Shown: in pieces, positions 8,004-14,999 of the stretch | Layout: each line of letters starts with the position of its first letter | How positions within the stretch are numbered: the stretch's first letter is position 1 | Notes under the pieces: generated by a model | Seen by the model: the letters and a program-made list of their open reading frames with translations, nothing else | The model's database searches: none | Told to the model about the DNA's origin: nothing | Made by a program: the position numbers and the translations under genes | Source: Acidimicrobiales bacterium | GTDB taxonomy: Bacteria > Actinomycetota > Acidimicrobiia > Acidimicrobiales > Aldehydirespiratoraceae | Length of the DNA stretch: 64,000 bases | NCBI GenBank assembly: GCA_029263195.1 | Contig: JAJCXX010000099.1 | Location: forward strand, 1 to 64,000 | Reading direction: 5' to 3'

Positions 8004-9245
8004 ATGGACGACAGACCGCGGAATCTCCGAGAGATGTTGGCTGAGGCCAAGGACACGTCGGAGTTGATGGTCGACCTTGCCTATGCGTCGCTGTTTTTCG
8101 GCGATCCCGATATGGCAGAAGAAGTCGACTCCCTCGAGGAGGCGATGAACGAGCTGGTTCAGGACATGCGCGGTGTGTGCGTGATGGCGGTTCGTAGCCC
8201 GAAGGACTCCGAGGGCATGTCGTCGGTGTTGCAGGTCATCAGTGCCATCGAGCGCATCGCCAACGACGCGGTCGACATCGCGAGGATCGTCACCCATCAG
8301 GTCGGCATACCTGCCGAGTTGGTAGCCGACCTTTCCGACGCTGAAGAGGTCAGTCATCGAGTTCTGGTGTCCGATGGTTCGCACATGGCCAACCGTCCGT
8401 TATCGGCCCACGAACTTCCGGTGCAGACCGGAATGCGGGTGATGGCGATCAAACGAGATCGCCGATGGATCACCGATATCGGAGGCGACATCATCGTTGT
8501 GCCCGGCGATGTGATGTTTCTTCGTGGATCGCCCGATGGCATCACTCGGCTTCGGGAGTTGGCGGCGGCGCCGCCGTGGACGCCACCACAGATGCCGGAG
8601 GACAGCTATACAACCGATCTCGATCGTGCCGTCGATGTGCTGGTCGACATGAAGAACCTGTCGGAGGTGGCGGTCGGACTGGCCTACTCCTCCCTGGTCC
8701 TGGGCGACATCGGGCTGGCAGCCGAGGTCTACCAACTCGAGGATCGACTCGACGAAATGAAGGACAAGCTCGAGCTGTGGGTGCTCAAGGCAGCTTCCGA
8801 GAGGGCCGACCCGTCGCCGTTGCGAGGCCTACTCCACCTCTCCCAAGCCGCCGAAGACATCGGGGATCAGGCCCAGCAGATGGTTTGGATCATCGAACAG
8901 CAAGAAGACGTGCATCCGGTGCTCGGGTTGGCCCTGGGCGACAGCGACGACGTCGTGGCGAAGGTCCCGGTGGCGGCCGCCAGCCACGCCGATGGCGCCA
9001 CCCTCGCCGAGCTTCGGCTCAACATCGAACCCGGCTTCACCGTGCTGGCGATTCGTCGCGGCGGACAGTACATCTATCGCCCGCGAGGTGCGGTGCTTCT
9101 GCTCCCACGCGACGAGATCATCGCCAGCGGACCGGACGAAGGTCGCGAGCATCTGGCCTCGATATTCGGGTGGCGACTCGTCGATCCTGATGGCGACGGT
9201 GACCTGCGTCTCGAGCCTCTCGAGACGGCAGTCTCGCCGCGCTGA
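8004..9245 (+). CDS. Tandem PhoU-like / RCK_C (TrkA-C) regulatory protein, likely sensor of the upstream cation transporter
   Basis: 413 residues; ATG 8004 follows a strong AGGGGGAG. Four modules are visible: a PhoU-like helical domain (about 5-105), an RCK_C domain (about 120-195, ending WITDIGGDIIVVPGDVMFLR), a second PhoU-like domain (about 205-305, LYSS-type helices with AAEDIGDQAQQ), and a second RCK_C domain (about 315-395, YIYRPRGAVLLLPRDEIIAS). RCK_C domains bind small ligands or ions and gate transport; PhoU-like domains bind metals and interact with transporters. No membrane helix is present. The adjacent MgtE-like gene lacks its own sensor, so this is probably its cytosolic gating subunit (inference). 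Confidence 0.82.
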   Translation: MDDRPRNLREMLAEAKDTSELMVDLAYASLFFGDPDMAEEVDSLEEAMNELVQDMRGVCVMAVRSPKDSEGMSSVLQVISAIERIANDAVDIARIVTHQVGIPAELVADLSDAEEVSHRVLVSDGSHMANRPLSAHELPVQTGMRVMAIKRDRRWITDIGGDIIVVPGDVMFLRGSPDGITRLRELAAAPPWTPPQMPEDSYTTDLDRAVDVLVDMKNLSEVAVGLAYSSLVLGDIGLAAEVYQLEDRLDEMKDKLELWVLKAASERADPSPLRGLLHLSQAAEDIGDQAQQMVWIIEQQEDVHPVLGLALGDSDDVVAKVPVAAASHADGATLAELRLNIEPGFTVLAIRRGGQYIYRPRGAVLLLPRDEIIASGPDEGREHLASIFGWRLVDPDGDGDLRLEPLETAVSPR

Positions 9246-9280
9246 GAGCCGGTTTGGCTGCCGTTTCTCTTCCCAACGGG

Positions 9281-9286
9281 TATCTT
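9281..9286 (+). promoter_or_regulatory. -10 element TATCTT of a probable leaderless promoter (mca)
   Basis: TATCTT lies eight bases before ATG 9295; no SD is present. Confidence 0.5.
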
Positions 9287-9294
9287 CCACGCCG

Positions 9295-10167
9295 ATGGAC
9301 GATCGACTCTGCCTCCTAACTGTTCATGCGCATCCCGATGACGAGGCCTCGAAAGGGGCGTCGGCGGTTGCGAAGTACCACGCCGAGGGCGTGCACACCG
9401 TGTTGGTCTGCTGTACCGGAGGTGAGGAGGGCGACATCCTTAACCCGGCCATGGACATTGATTCGGTTCGTAGCGACATTCGGTCGGTTCGCATGCGGGA
9501 ACTTGCACTGTCGGCGAGGGTGATCGGCTACGACGAAGTGGTCATGCTCGGATACCGCGATTCGGGAATGTTCGACTCCGATGCCAACGATCATCCGGAG
9601 TGCTTCGCTACAGCGCCGGTCGAAGAGGCGATCGATCGGCTGGTGGCGATCATCCGGAGTGAACGGCCGCAGGTCGTCGTGACCTATCCCAACGATCCCG
9701 GTGGCTATCAGCATCCAGATCACATTCGGGTCCATGAGATCACGCGACCGGCGGTTGATCGCGCCGCCGACGAGATCTGGCGCCCCGAACTCGGATCGCC
9801 GTGGGCGGTATCGAAGATCTATTTCTCAGCCTGGTCGCGTCAACGAATAGTGGCCCGCCACGAGGCGTTCGAAGAACTGGGCCTGGAGTCTCCCTACGAT
9901 GAACGTTGGTTCGAACGGGAGGGCTTCGATCATCTGATCACCACGAGAGTCCCGGTCGACGGATTCGCAGGGGTCAGACGGGAAGCGTTGCTGGCTCACG
10001 CCACTCAAATCGATCCTGGCTCCAACTTCTGGTTCGGTCTGCCAGCCGATGTCGACGATCGCATCCACAGCCACGACGAATTCCGTCTGGCAATGGGGGA
10101 GTCTGGGTCCGACGAACCCGAGACCGACCTATTCTCCGGACTCCGAGACGACCGGACGGTGACCTGA
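9295..10167 (+). CDS. mca: Mycothiol S-conjugate amidase (LmbE/PIG-L family)
   Basis: 290 residues, the usual Mca length (about 290). The zinc motif HAHPDDEASKGA is at residues 10-21, then TGGEEGDILNPAMD, which closely follows the Mca consensus. A second zinc-site HPDHIRVHE and the C-terminal LLAHATQIDPGSNFWF also match Mca rather than the MshB deacetylase. Mca cleaves mycothiol S-conjugates to mercapturic acids and GlcN-Ins in thiol detoxification, a marker of mycothiol-producing actinomycetes. The frame is open about 300 bases further upstream inside the preceding gene; ATG 9295 is chosen from the family N-terminus and the nearby -10 element. It overlaps the next gene by one base. Confidence 0.93.
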   Translation: MDDRLCLLTVHAHPDDEASKGASAVAKYHAEGVHTVLVCCTGGEEGDILNPAMDIDSVRSDIRSVRMRELALSARVIGYDEVVMLGYRDSGMFDSDANDHPECFATAPVEEAIDRLVAIIRSERPQVVVTYPNDPGGYQHPDHIRVHEITRPAVDRAADEIWRPELGSPWAVSKIYFSAWSRQRIVARHEAFEELGLESPYDERWFEREGFDHLITTRVPVDGFAGVRREALLAHATQIDPGSNFWFGLPADVDDRIHSHDEFRLAMGESGSDEPETDLFSGLRDDRTVT

Positions 10168-10532
10168 TGACCGAAGTGGCCAACGAGGAATGGGTGCGGA
10201 CCGCGGGAGAGGCAGTGAAGTCGCTGCCCGCGGCTGGAGATATCGACGCGAGAGTGCAGTACATCGTGACGGGCGGCTCCGACGGAAAGCAGCTGTTCGG
10301 GGTGGTCGTCAGTGAAGGAACCGTCACTGATTTCGAGGTGGGAAAGCTCAGCGATCCTGATTGCAAGGTGTCGCTCAGTCAAGAGACATTCGCCGAGATC
10401 CTCGGGGGATCGGTGTCGCCGGAAGTCGCGTTCATGAGCGGATCGTTGAAGGTCGAAGGCGACCATGCGATCTGGCTGGTCGGTCTTCGTCGGGTGCGTA
10501 CTCAGGCCCTCAGGGCCCTGTCCTCCGACTGA
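10167..10532 (+). CDS. SCP2-like sterol/lipid-binding domain protein
   Basis: 121 residues. The start overlaps the mca stop as TGATG, so the two are probably translationally coupled. The fold pattern is that of the small SCP-2 family: VQYIVTGGSDGKQLFGVVV, then VTDFEVGKLSDPDCKVSLS, then an amphipathic tail with GSLKVEGDHAIWL. Such proteins carry a hydrophobic cavity and bind lipids or acyl-CoA; many actinobacterial copies are uncharacterised. Pairing with mca suggests a role in detoxification or binding of hydrophobic conjugates, which is inference. It converges with the deacetylase gene after 20 bases. Confidence 0.75.
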   Translation: MTEVANEEWVRTAGEAVKSLPAAGDIDARVQYIVTGGSDGKQLFGVVVSEGTVTDFEVGKLSDPDCKVSLSQETFAEILGGSVSPEVAFMSGSLKVEGDHAIWLVGLRRVRTQALRALSSD

Positions 10533-10552
10533 TTCCGGGACGAGTTCCTGGT

Positions 10553-11386
10553 TCAGATACCGGAACGCTGCAGGTCGCGGATCTCTCGATAACCGATCAG
10601 CACCGCGTTGGTGTCGGCAACCAACTTGGCCAACCGGCGGTCGGTCACGAGAGTGAGGTCGTCGACTCGGTGGGTCGCTGAGGGATCGATGGCGCGGAGT
10701 TCCTCGGCGGCGATGGCGGGCTCGAAGACGACCTCGGTGACACCGGGCTCCAGATCGTGCAACGCGGCCATGAAGTGATGTCGGGCGCCGCCCCGAACCA
10801 ACTTGAAGTGATCGGGATACAACACTCCCTCTTCCGAAGCCAACGATCGAAATGGGAATCCGGCGACTTTCTCGGCATCGCGTCCCTCGAGACGTAGAGG
10901 AAGCCTCGCCTCCACTGCGATCTCCAACATCACGTCGAAGAACTCGGGCCTTTGCTGGAGAGCCCCCATGTGGGTGGAAATGTGGGTCAGATCGAAACCC
11001 CACAGGCCGGCGCGGTCGAGTTGAGCGCGGCACTCCCTTCGGACCTCATCGAGATCGGCGTGATCCCACAGATCGGGGAGTGTGCGTGGGAATCCACCGT
11101 CGCCGTCGAGAAGGCTGGGAGCGTAGGTCAGAGGCCCCCAGCGATAGCAGTCGAGCTCGGAGTTGAGAGTGAGGTGGATTCCGATGTCGTCGTCGGCCGC
11201 GGCCCGATCGGCGGCGTGACGGGCCCAGGGTCCTGGCATCATCAGGGTTGCAGTGGTTGCGAGGCCGTCTCTCATGGCCTCGAAACAGCCGGCGGTGGCG
11301 GCGTGGGTCGAGCCGAGAAGATCACTGCTGATGATCAGCAGTCGATCCTTGGCGTCGTAGCCGAGCGCCTTCGAGAGTGACGTCAC
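10553..11386 (-). CDS. ChbG/YdjC-like carbohydrate deacetylase family protein
   Basis: 277 residues from GTG 11386. Family features are the N-terminal LLIISSDLLGSTHAAT with the metal-site Asp, TATLMMPGPWA, IGIHLTLNSE carrying the HxTL metal motif, and HISTHMGALQQRPEF. ChbG/YdjC proteins remove acetyl groups from chito-oligosaccharides through a divalent metal. In the usual motif DDxG the second Asp is not seen (SSDLLGS), a deviation to note. GTG 11386 is selected because a TAGCGT hexamer lies seven bases upstream; the longer frame to 11467 would overlap the SNase gene. Confidence 0.8.
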   Translation of the reverse strand: MTSLSKALGYDAKDRLLIISSDLLGSTHAATAGCFEAMRDGLATTATLMMPGPWARHAADRAAADDDIGIHLTLNSELDCYRWGPLTYAPSLLDGDGGFPRTLPDLWDHADLDEVRRECRAQLDRAGLWGFDLTHISTHMGALQQRPEFFDVMLEIAVEARLPLRLEGRDAEKVAGFPFRSLASEEGVLYPDHFKLVRGGARHHFMAALHDLEPGVTEVVFEPAIAAEELRAIDPSATHRVDDLTLVTDRRLAKLVADTNAVLIGYREIRDLQRSGI

Positions 11387-11393
11387 ATCACAA

Positions 11394-11399
11394 ACGCTA
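11394..11399 (-). promoter_or_regulatory. -10 element TAGCGT of a probable leaderless promoter (ChbG-like gene)
   Basis: On the minus strand TAGCGT is followed by TTGTGAT and then GTG 11386. Confidence 0.55.
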
Positions 11400-11427
11400 G
11401 CTGGGGGCGTCGAGGAAACCTGCCGCC

Positions 11428-12000
11428 TCAGGGGAGCGGGACATCGGGTCCGCCACAAACTCCCCACAGTCCGACCCCGTCGGCCGCGGCGGAGTCGGCG
11501 GCTGATTCGAAAAGGTCGGCGTAGTGATCATTGGGTGGGAAGGAGAGCGGGCCGGCGAAGCCTCCCTCGACGAGGGCGAGGTTGACGAAGAGTTGGTCGT
11601 CGGTGCGGACCACGTAGGCGAGAAGCCGGTCGTACTGATCTCGGGCCTCGACGTCGCGAATTAGGCTGATAGCGGTTCCCGGAGGAAGAAGAGATTCGAG
11701 AAACGTGCTTGCTTCGCTTCCGTAGCACTGCACCGGACGGTTCTGATCGACCGACTCAGGAGTGTCGATTCCTATCAATCGGACCCGTTCTCGTTGCCCG
11801 TTGATGTCGGCGATGATGGTGTCGCCATCAACCACTCGCTCGATCGTGGCGTTGGGCTCGAGCTCCTGAGAGTCGGGAAGAGAGGTGTGGACGGCCGGGG
11901 TCACCTGAACAGCGGTATCTGTCGACCCACATGATGCGGCCAGCACCGCGACCGCCAATGCGGCGGTGAAGATCGCGGACATGTGTCTGACCATGGTCAC
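11428..12000 (-). CDS. Thermonuclease (SNase)-like lipoprotein
   Basis: 190 residues, GTG start. A signal peptide with lipobox LAASC (Cys about 24) predicts an outer-surface lipoprotein. The staphylococcal-nuclease domain starts at VDGDTIIADINGQRERVRLI, then GIDTPES; VDGDT supplies a metal-binding Asp, RVRLIGIDTPE an active Arg and Asp, and ARDQYDRLLAYV the second catalytic Arg region. The protein is expected to hydrolyse extracellular DNA/RNA, possibly for nutrient scavenging. In-frame ATGs at 11994 and 11982 are alternative starts. Confidence 0.85.
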   Translation of the reverse strand: MTMVRHMSAIFTAALAVAVLAASCGSTDTAVQVTPAVHTSLPDSQELEPNATIERVVDGDTIIADINGQRERVRLIGIDTPESVDQNRPVQCYGSEASTFLESLLPPGTAISLIRDVEARDQYDRLLAYVVRTDDQLFVNLALVEGGFAGPLSFPPNDHYADLFESAADSAAADGVGLWGVCGGPDVPLP

Positions 12001-12027
12001 AGTGTGGCGCGAGCCGAGCCGGGAAAT

Positions 12028-12219
12028 TCACGCAGCGTCGGAGATGTGGTGATGGGCCGACAGCAAGGTGGGGTCGGTCTCGGGCCAAACGGTGGACTTG
12101 GAGCGGGACCGGCGAAGCACCTCGCGCGCCTCGGCCACGCCCTCACGCCCTCGTCGACGGGTATTGGGGTCGATACGCCACACCCGGGCTTCTCTGGGGA
12201 TGGTGAGCTGTTCGTTCAT
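12028..12219 (-). CDS. Small hypothetical protein, Arg/Ala-rich, 63 residues
   Basis: ATG 12219 to 12028. The sequence begins MNEQLTIPREARVWRIDPNT and continues into a charged helix (GREGVAEAREVLRRSRSK) and a His-rich end. The pattern of an acidic/aromatic N-terminus with WRID, then an amphipathic helix, looks like a real small protein, and no other gene occupies this interval. No SD and no TANNNT hexamer is seen at the usual spacing. Function unknown. Confidence 0.45.
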   Translation of the reverse strand: MNEQLTIPREARVWRIDPNTRRRGREGVAEAREVLRRSRSKSTVWPETDPTLLSAHHHISDAA

Positions 12220-12322
12220 GGTTCGATAGTGACGGTGGGGTGTGACATTTTCGGGTGGTTCGCCCGGATTCGGACCGAGATGACATGCTTTGGTCTTCCG
12301 ATTGACGACCCCGAGGAGACCG

Positions 12323-13291
12323 GTGAACAGGTATGGCATGACAATCCCGTTCGATGGCCCGCTTCATGCCCAGCGGCCGCGGTTCGAGGAGCTCGCCGAG
12401 CTCGGCTACACCGATCTCTGGTCGGCTGAAGCCATGGGCGCCGATGGCCTGACCCCGCTCGCCCTGGCATCGGTCTGGACGCCGCAGCTACGTCTGGGCA
12501 CGGCCATTCTTCCCGCATACACACGCGGTCCGGCTCTATTGGCGCAGTCGGTGGCGGCACTGGCCTCGGCCGCTCCGGGCCGGTTCGTGTGTGGAATTGG
12601 GTCGTCGTCGAACATCATCGTCGAACGGTGGAACGCCATCGCGTTCGAGAAGCCATATCAGCGAACGAGAGATACGGTCCGTTTCCTTCGTAGCGCCCTG
12701 GCCGGCGACAAGATCACGGAGGACTACGAGACGTTCTCCATCAAGGGATTCAGGCTCGGCATCGAACTCGAGGATCGGGTTCCGATTCTGATCGCGGCGT
12801 TGCGCGAAGGCATGTTGCGGCTGGCCGGTCGAGAGGCCGATGGGGCCATCGTCAACTGGCTGTCGGCTCGAGACGCCGCCACGGTGACATCGTTGGTCAG
12901 AGAGGAGAACCCCGACGCCGAGGTGGTGGCTCGGTTGTTCGTCGTGCCCACCTCTGATCCTGAAACCGCCCGGGCCGTGGGTCGCTACGCGATGGCTGCA
13001 TATCTGAATGTCCCCGTCTACAAGGCCTTCCACGAATGGATGGGTCGAACCGAATCCCTCTCCGAACACTGGAAATTGTGGGCCGCCGGCGACCGTCAGG
13101 GGGCCCTCGCCAAGATTCCGGACCATGTGGTCGACGAGCTGATCATCCACGGGTCCCCCGAGGAGTGCCGAGATCACGTAGCGCGCTACGTCGACAGCGG
13201 GATCGACTGCCCGGCGCTGATGCTCATCCCGGCCCCCGGCATCGATATGGGCCAAGCCGTACGCGATCTGGCTCCGATCAGCCGATCGTAG
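12323..13291 (+). CDS. LLM-class (bacterial luciferase-like) flavin/F420-dependent oxidoreductase
   Basis: 322 residues from GTG 12323, preceded by GAGGAG at four bases; ATG 12338 is an alternative. LLM barrel features: GMTIPFDGPL, ELAELGYTDLWSAEA, the PLALASVWTPQLRLGTAI block, RFVCGIGSSSN, the DGAIVNWLS flavin-site segment near the middle, and a C-terminal GSPEECRDHVARYVDSGID. In actinomycetes most such proteins use F420, but the sequence alone does not separate FMN from F420 users. The 3' end overlaps the convergent glycosylase by 14 bases. Confidence 0.87.
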   Translation: MNRYGMTIPFDGPLHAQRPRFEELAELGYTDLWSAEAMGADGLTPLALASVWTPQLRLGTAILPAYTRGPALLAQSVAALASAAPGRFVCGIGSSSNIIVERWNAIAFEKPYQRTRDTVRFLRSALAGDKITEDYETFSIKGFRLGIELEDRVPILIAALREGMLRLAGREADGAIVNWLSARDAATVTSLVREENPDAEVVARLFVVPTSDPETARAVGRYAMAAYLNVPVYKAFHEWMGRTESLSEHWKLWAAGDRQGALAKIPDHVVDELIIHGSPEECRDHVARYVDSGIDCPALMLIPAPGIDMGQAVRDLAPISRS

Positions 13292-14096
13292 AGGCTGCCA
13301 GATCCGCGGCCCGCCTCAGATGGTCGGTGAGATCCGACAGCGAGCTGTGGGCGTTGAGACCGCTGGTCGACGGCATGACATAGACAGCCGATCCTCCCAG
13401 TGTCTCGGCCTGAAGGCCGGCGCCGGCATGACGGTCGACTGCGGCGCGCCAGCCCGCCAGGCCGACCATGCACACCAAGCCGGGCTGAAGCCATTGGCAG
13501 ATCTCGCTGAGCCGGTCGACCCCCGACCGATACTCGCCGCTGGTGAGTGACGCGGCTCGCGTGGTAGCTCTCTTGACCATGTCGGTCATGCCAACACCGT
13601 GGCGATCGAGGGCATCGCTCGGGTCGCGGTCGATCGAGACGAGACCGGCGGCCAGCGCCGCCGGCCAGAAACGGTTTCCTCGGCGACCAAACCCGACGCC
13701 CATGTCGGCGGAGTGCAGGCTGGGGTTGAGTCCGCAGATCAGGACAGACATTCTGGGCGCCACATAATCTGGGAGGGTCCGCAGGCGAACTGCCTCCACC
13801 GCCATGGGCTCTCCGTGCTTCAACGCTCCGTGGCCGCCCGACAAGAGTTCGAATCCCGCTCCGATCATCAACGTGTCGACATTGGGTGGCGGCCGGTCAT
13901 CAACGGTTTGGACACCACGAGAACGGGTGAGATTGAACTCGGCGGAGAGAATGTCGCCGGGCGAGCATTCCGCGTGGGCCGCCGCGAGAGCGCCCGGGAC
14001 GTCCTCGTAGGCCATGTCGTCGAGCTGCCGACGGTAGGTATTACGCGACTCGTTGCCGTCGTCGGACTCGACCACGAGGTTCCCCACAACTCCCAT
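13278..14096 (-). CDS. Mug/TDG-type mismatch-specific DNA glycosylase with an extra N-terminal domain
   Basis: 272 residues. The C-terminal about 165 residues are a UDG family 2 (Mug) domain: LICGLNPSLHSADMGVGFG (catalytic motif GLNPS, about 118-122), RRGNRFWPA, and the second motif MPSTSGLNA (about 240). It should excise uracil or thymine opposite G. Residues 1-105 are an additional domain (GNLVVESDDGNESRNTYRRQ, later GDILSAEFNLTR) that I cannot assign; its alternation of strands and helices faintly resembles a truncated SAM-methyltransferase half. The start at ATG 14096 is supported by TACCCT five bases upstream. Confidence 0.82.
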   Translation of the reverse strand: MGVVGNLVVESDDGNESRNTYRRQLDDMAYEDVPGALAAAHAECSPGDILSAEFNLTRSRGVQTVDDRPPPNVDTLMIGAGFELLSGGHGALKHGEPMAVEAVRLRTLPDYVAPRMSVLICGLNPSLHSADMGVGFGRRGNRFWPAALAAGLVSIDRDPSDALDRHGVGMTDMVKRATTRAASLTSGEYRSGVDRLSEICQWLQPGLVCMVGLAGWRAAVDRHAGAGLQAETLGGSAVYVMPSTSGLNAHSSLSDLTDHLRRAADLAASTIG

Positions 14097-14101
14097 GAGC
14101 G

Positions 14102-14107
14102 AGGGTA
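14102..14107 (-). promoter_or_regulatory. -10 element TACCCT of a probable leaderless promoter (mug-like gene)
   Basis: TACCCT, CGCTC, ATG 14096 on the minus strand. Confidence 0.5.
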
Positions 14108-14215
14108 CGTCCGAGCTCGAGCGGAATCGAACCTCACGGTGCCAATTGGCCGGGGAGCCTCGACTAGGGTTTCGCGTACGGGACACCCCGAATCCACCAA
14201 CCGAAAGCCAGGTGA

Positions 14216-14389
14216 ATGACCGAGACGCTCGAAACTCCTCGAATCGAAGAAGCACTCGAAGCGATTGATCGAGTCCTCGGAGGTCTGAACCGGCGCGAGT
14301 TGTTGTCGAGCACCGAGGTAACGGACTTGTTACTCGACGTGAGATCGATTCTCACCAGCACGGCCGCCGAGTCGGTCGGGGCTCACTGA
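14216..14389 (+). CDS. Small helical protein of unknown function, 57 residues
   Basis: ATG 14216 follows AGGTGA by one base and the frame ends TGA at 14389. The protein begins MTETLETPRIEEALEAIDRV and is almost entirely helical, with regular acidic and leucine spacing (LGGLNRRELLSSTEVTDLLL, then DVRSIL). Third-position GC is consistent with coding. It is divergent from the glycosylase and its stop overlaps that of the convergent PAP2 gene. Likely a small regulatory or adaptor protein; no family recognised. Confidence 0.65.
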   Translation: MTETLETPRIEEALEAIDRVLGGLNRRELLSSTEVTDLLLDVRSILTSTAAESVGAH

Positions 14390-14946
14390 GACAGCAGCCG
14401 GCGAGCCACGGCGGCTAGCAGCGCTCCGGCGGCCAACCCCCCGGCCACATCAGAGGCATGGTGGATCCTCACGTGGATCCGGCTTGTGGCAACGATCCCG
14501 GCCAGCGCACGCAAGGCCGCAGAGTTTCCGTGCCGAGACAACATGGCGGCTGCGACCACAGCCGCGGAAGCGTGGCCACTCGGGAAGCTGCTGGTCTTGG
14601 GCTGACGAAGATTGTGGGGCCGGGCGGTCTCCTGGATCGGCCGGCGTCGCCGAAACAGCGACTTGACCGGTCCGTTGACCAGAGCCGACTCGACACCCAA
14701 GGCCGCACTCACCTTCACAGCGATCATCGGGTCGTCCTCGATGATCGCCTCGATGACCCCGAGGGTGTGCCAGATGAGAGAGAAGTCAGCGGCCTCGGAG
14801 GCCGTGTAGAAGATCCGGTCGAGGATCGGTCGGCCCCGCAGCGAATCCCACCAGCCGTCGATCTGATCGTCGAGTCGGTCGACCGCACCGATGAGCCCGG
14901 ACGCGCCACTGGGCGATCGTTCGGCAGTGTTGTCGGCGCTGGTCAC
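14383..14946 (-). CDS. PAP2-superfamily phosphatase
   Basis: 187 residues from GTG 14946. The three acid-phosphatase motifs are complete: KSLFRRRRP (Kx6RP), SSFPSGHAS (PSGH) and SRIHVRIHHASD (SRx5Hx3D). Hydrophobic helices around the motifs, and a Gly/Ala-rich C-terminal helix AGGLAAGALLAAVA, suggest membrane association. Likely substrates are phosphatidate or an isoprenoid pyrophosphate. It lies 53 bases after the GG-reductase gene at the end of the lipid cluster, but has its own -10 element eight bases upstream, so the extended upstream frame is discarded. Confidence 0.88.
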   Translation of the reverse strand: MTSADNTAERSPSGASGLIGAVDRLDDQIDGWWDSLRGRPILDRIFYTASEAADFSLIWHTLGVIEAIIEDDPMIAVKVSAALGVESALVNGPVKSLFRRRRPIQETARPHNLRQPKTSSFPSGHASAAVVAAAMLSRHGNSAALRALAGIVATSRIHVRIHHASDVAGGLAAGALLAAVARRLLSQ

Positions 14947-14954
14947 GGGGTCAG

Positions 14955-14960
14955 AGCGTA
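14955..14960 (-). promoter_or_regulatory. -10 element TACGCT of a probable leaderless promoter (PAP2 gene)
   Basis: TACGCT, CTGACCCC, GTG 14946 on the minus strand; an internal promoter within the minus-strand gene run. Confidence 0.5.
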
Positions 14961-14999
14961 GAGGCTGCCAACGCGGGTGCGCCTTCGTGGGTCGGTGAA

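Noticed and set aside
10005-11033. 342-residue minus-strand frame across mca, the SCP2-like gene and the ChbG-like gene
   Set aside because: It spans three real genes in an alternative frame; Arg/Ser/Pro-rich.
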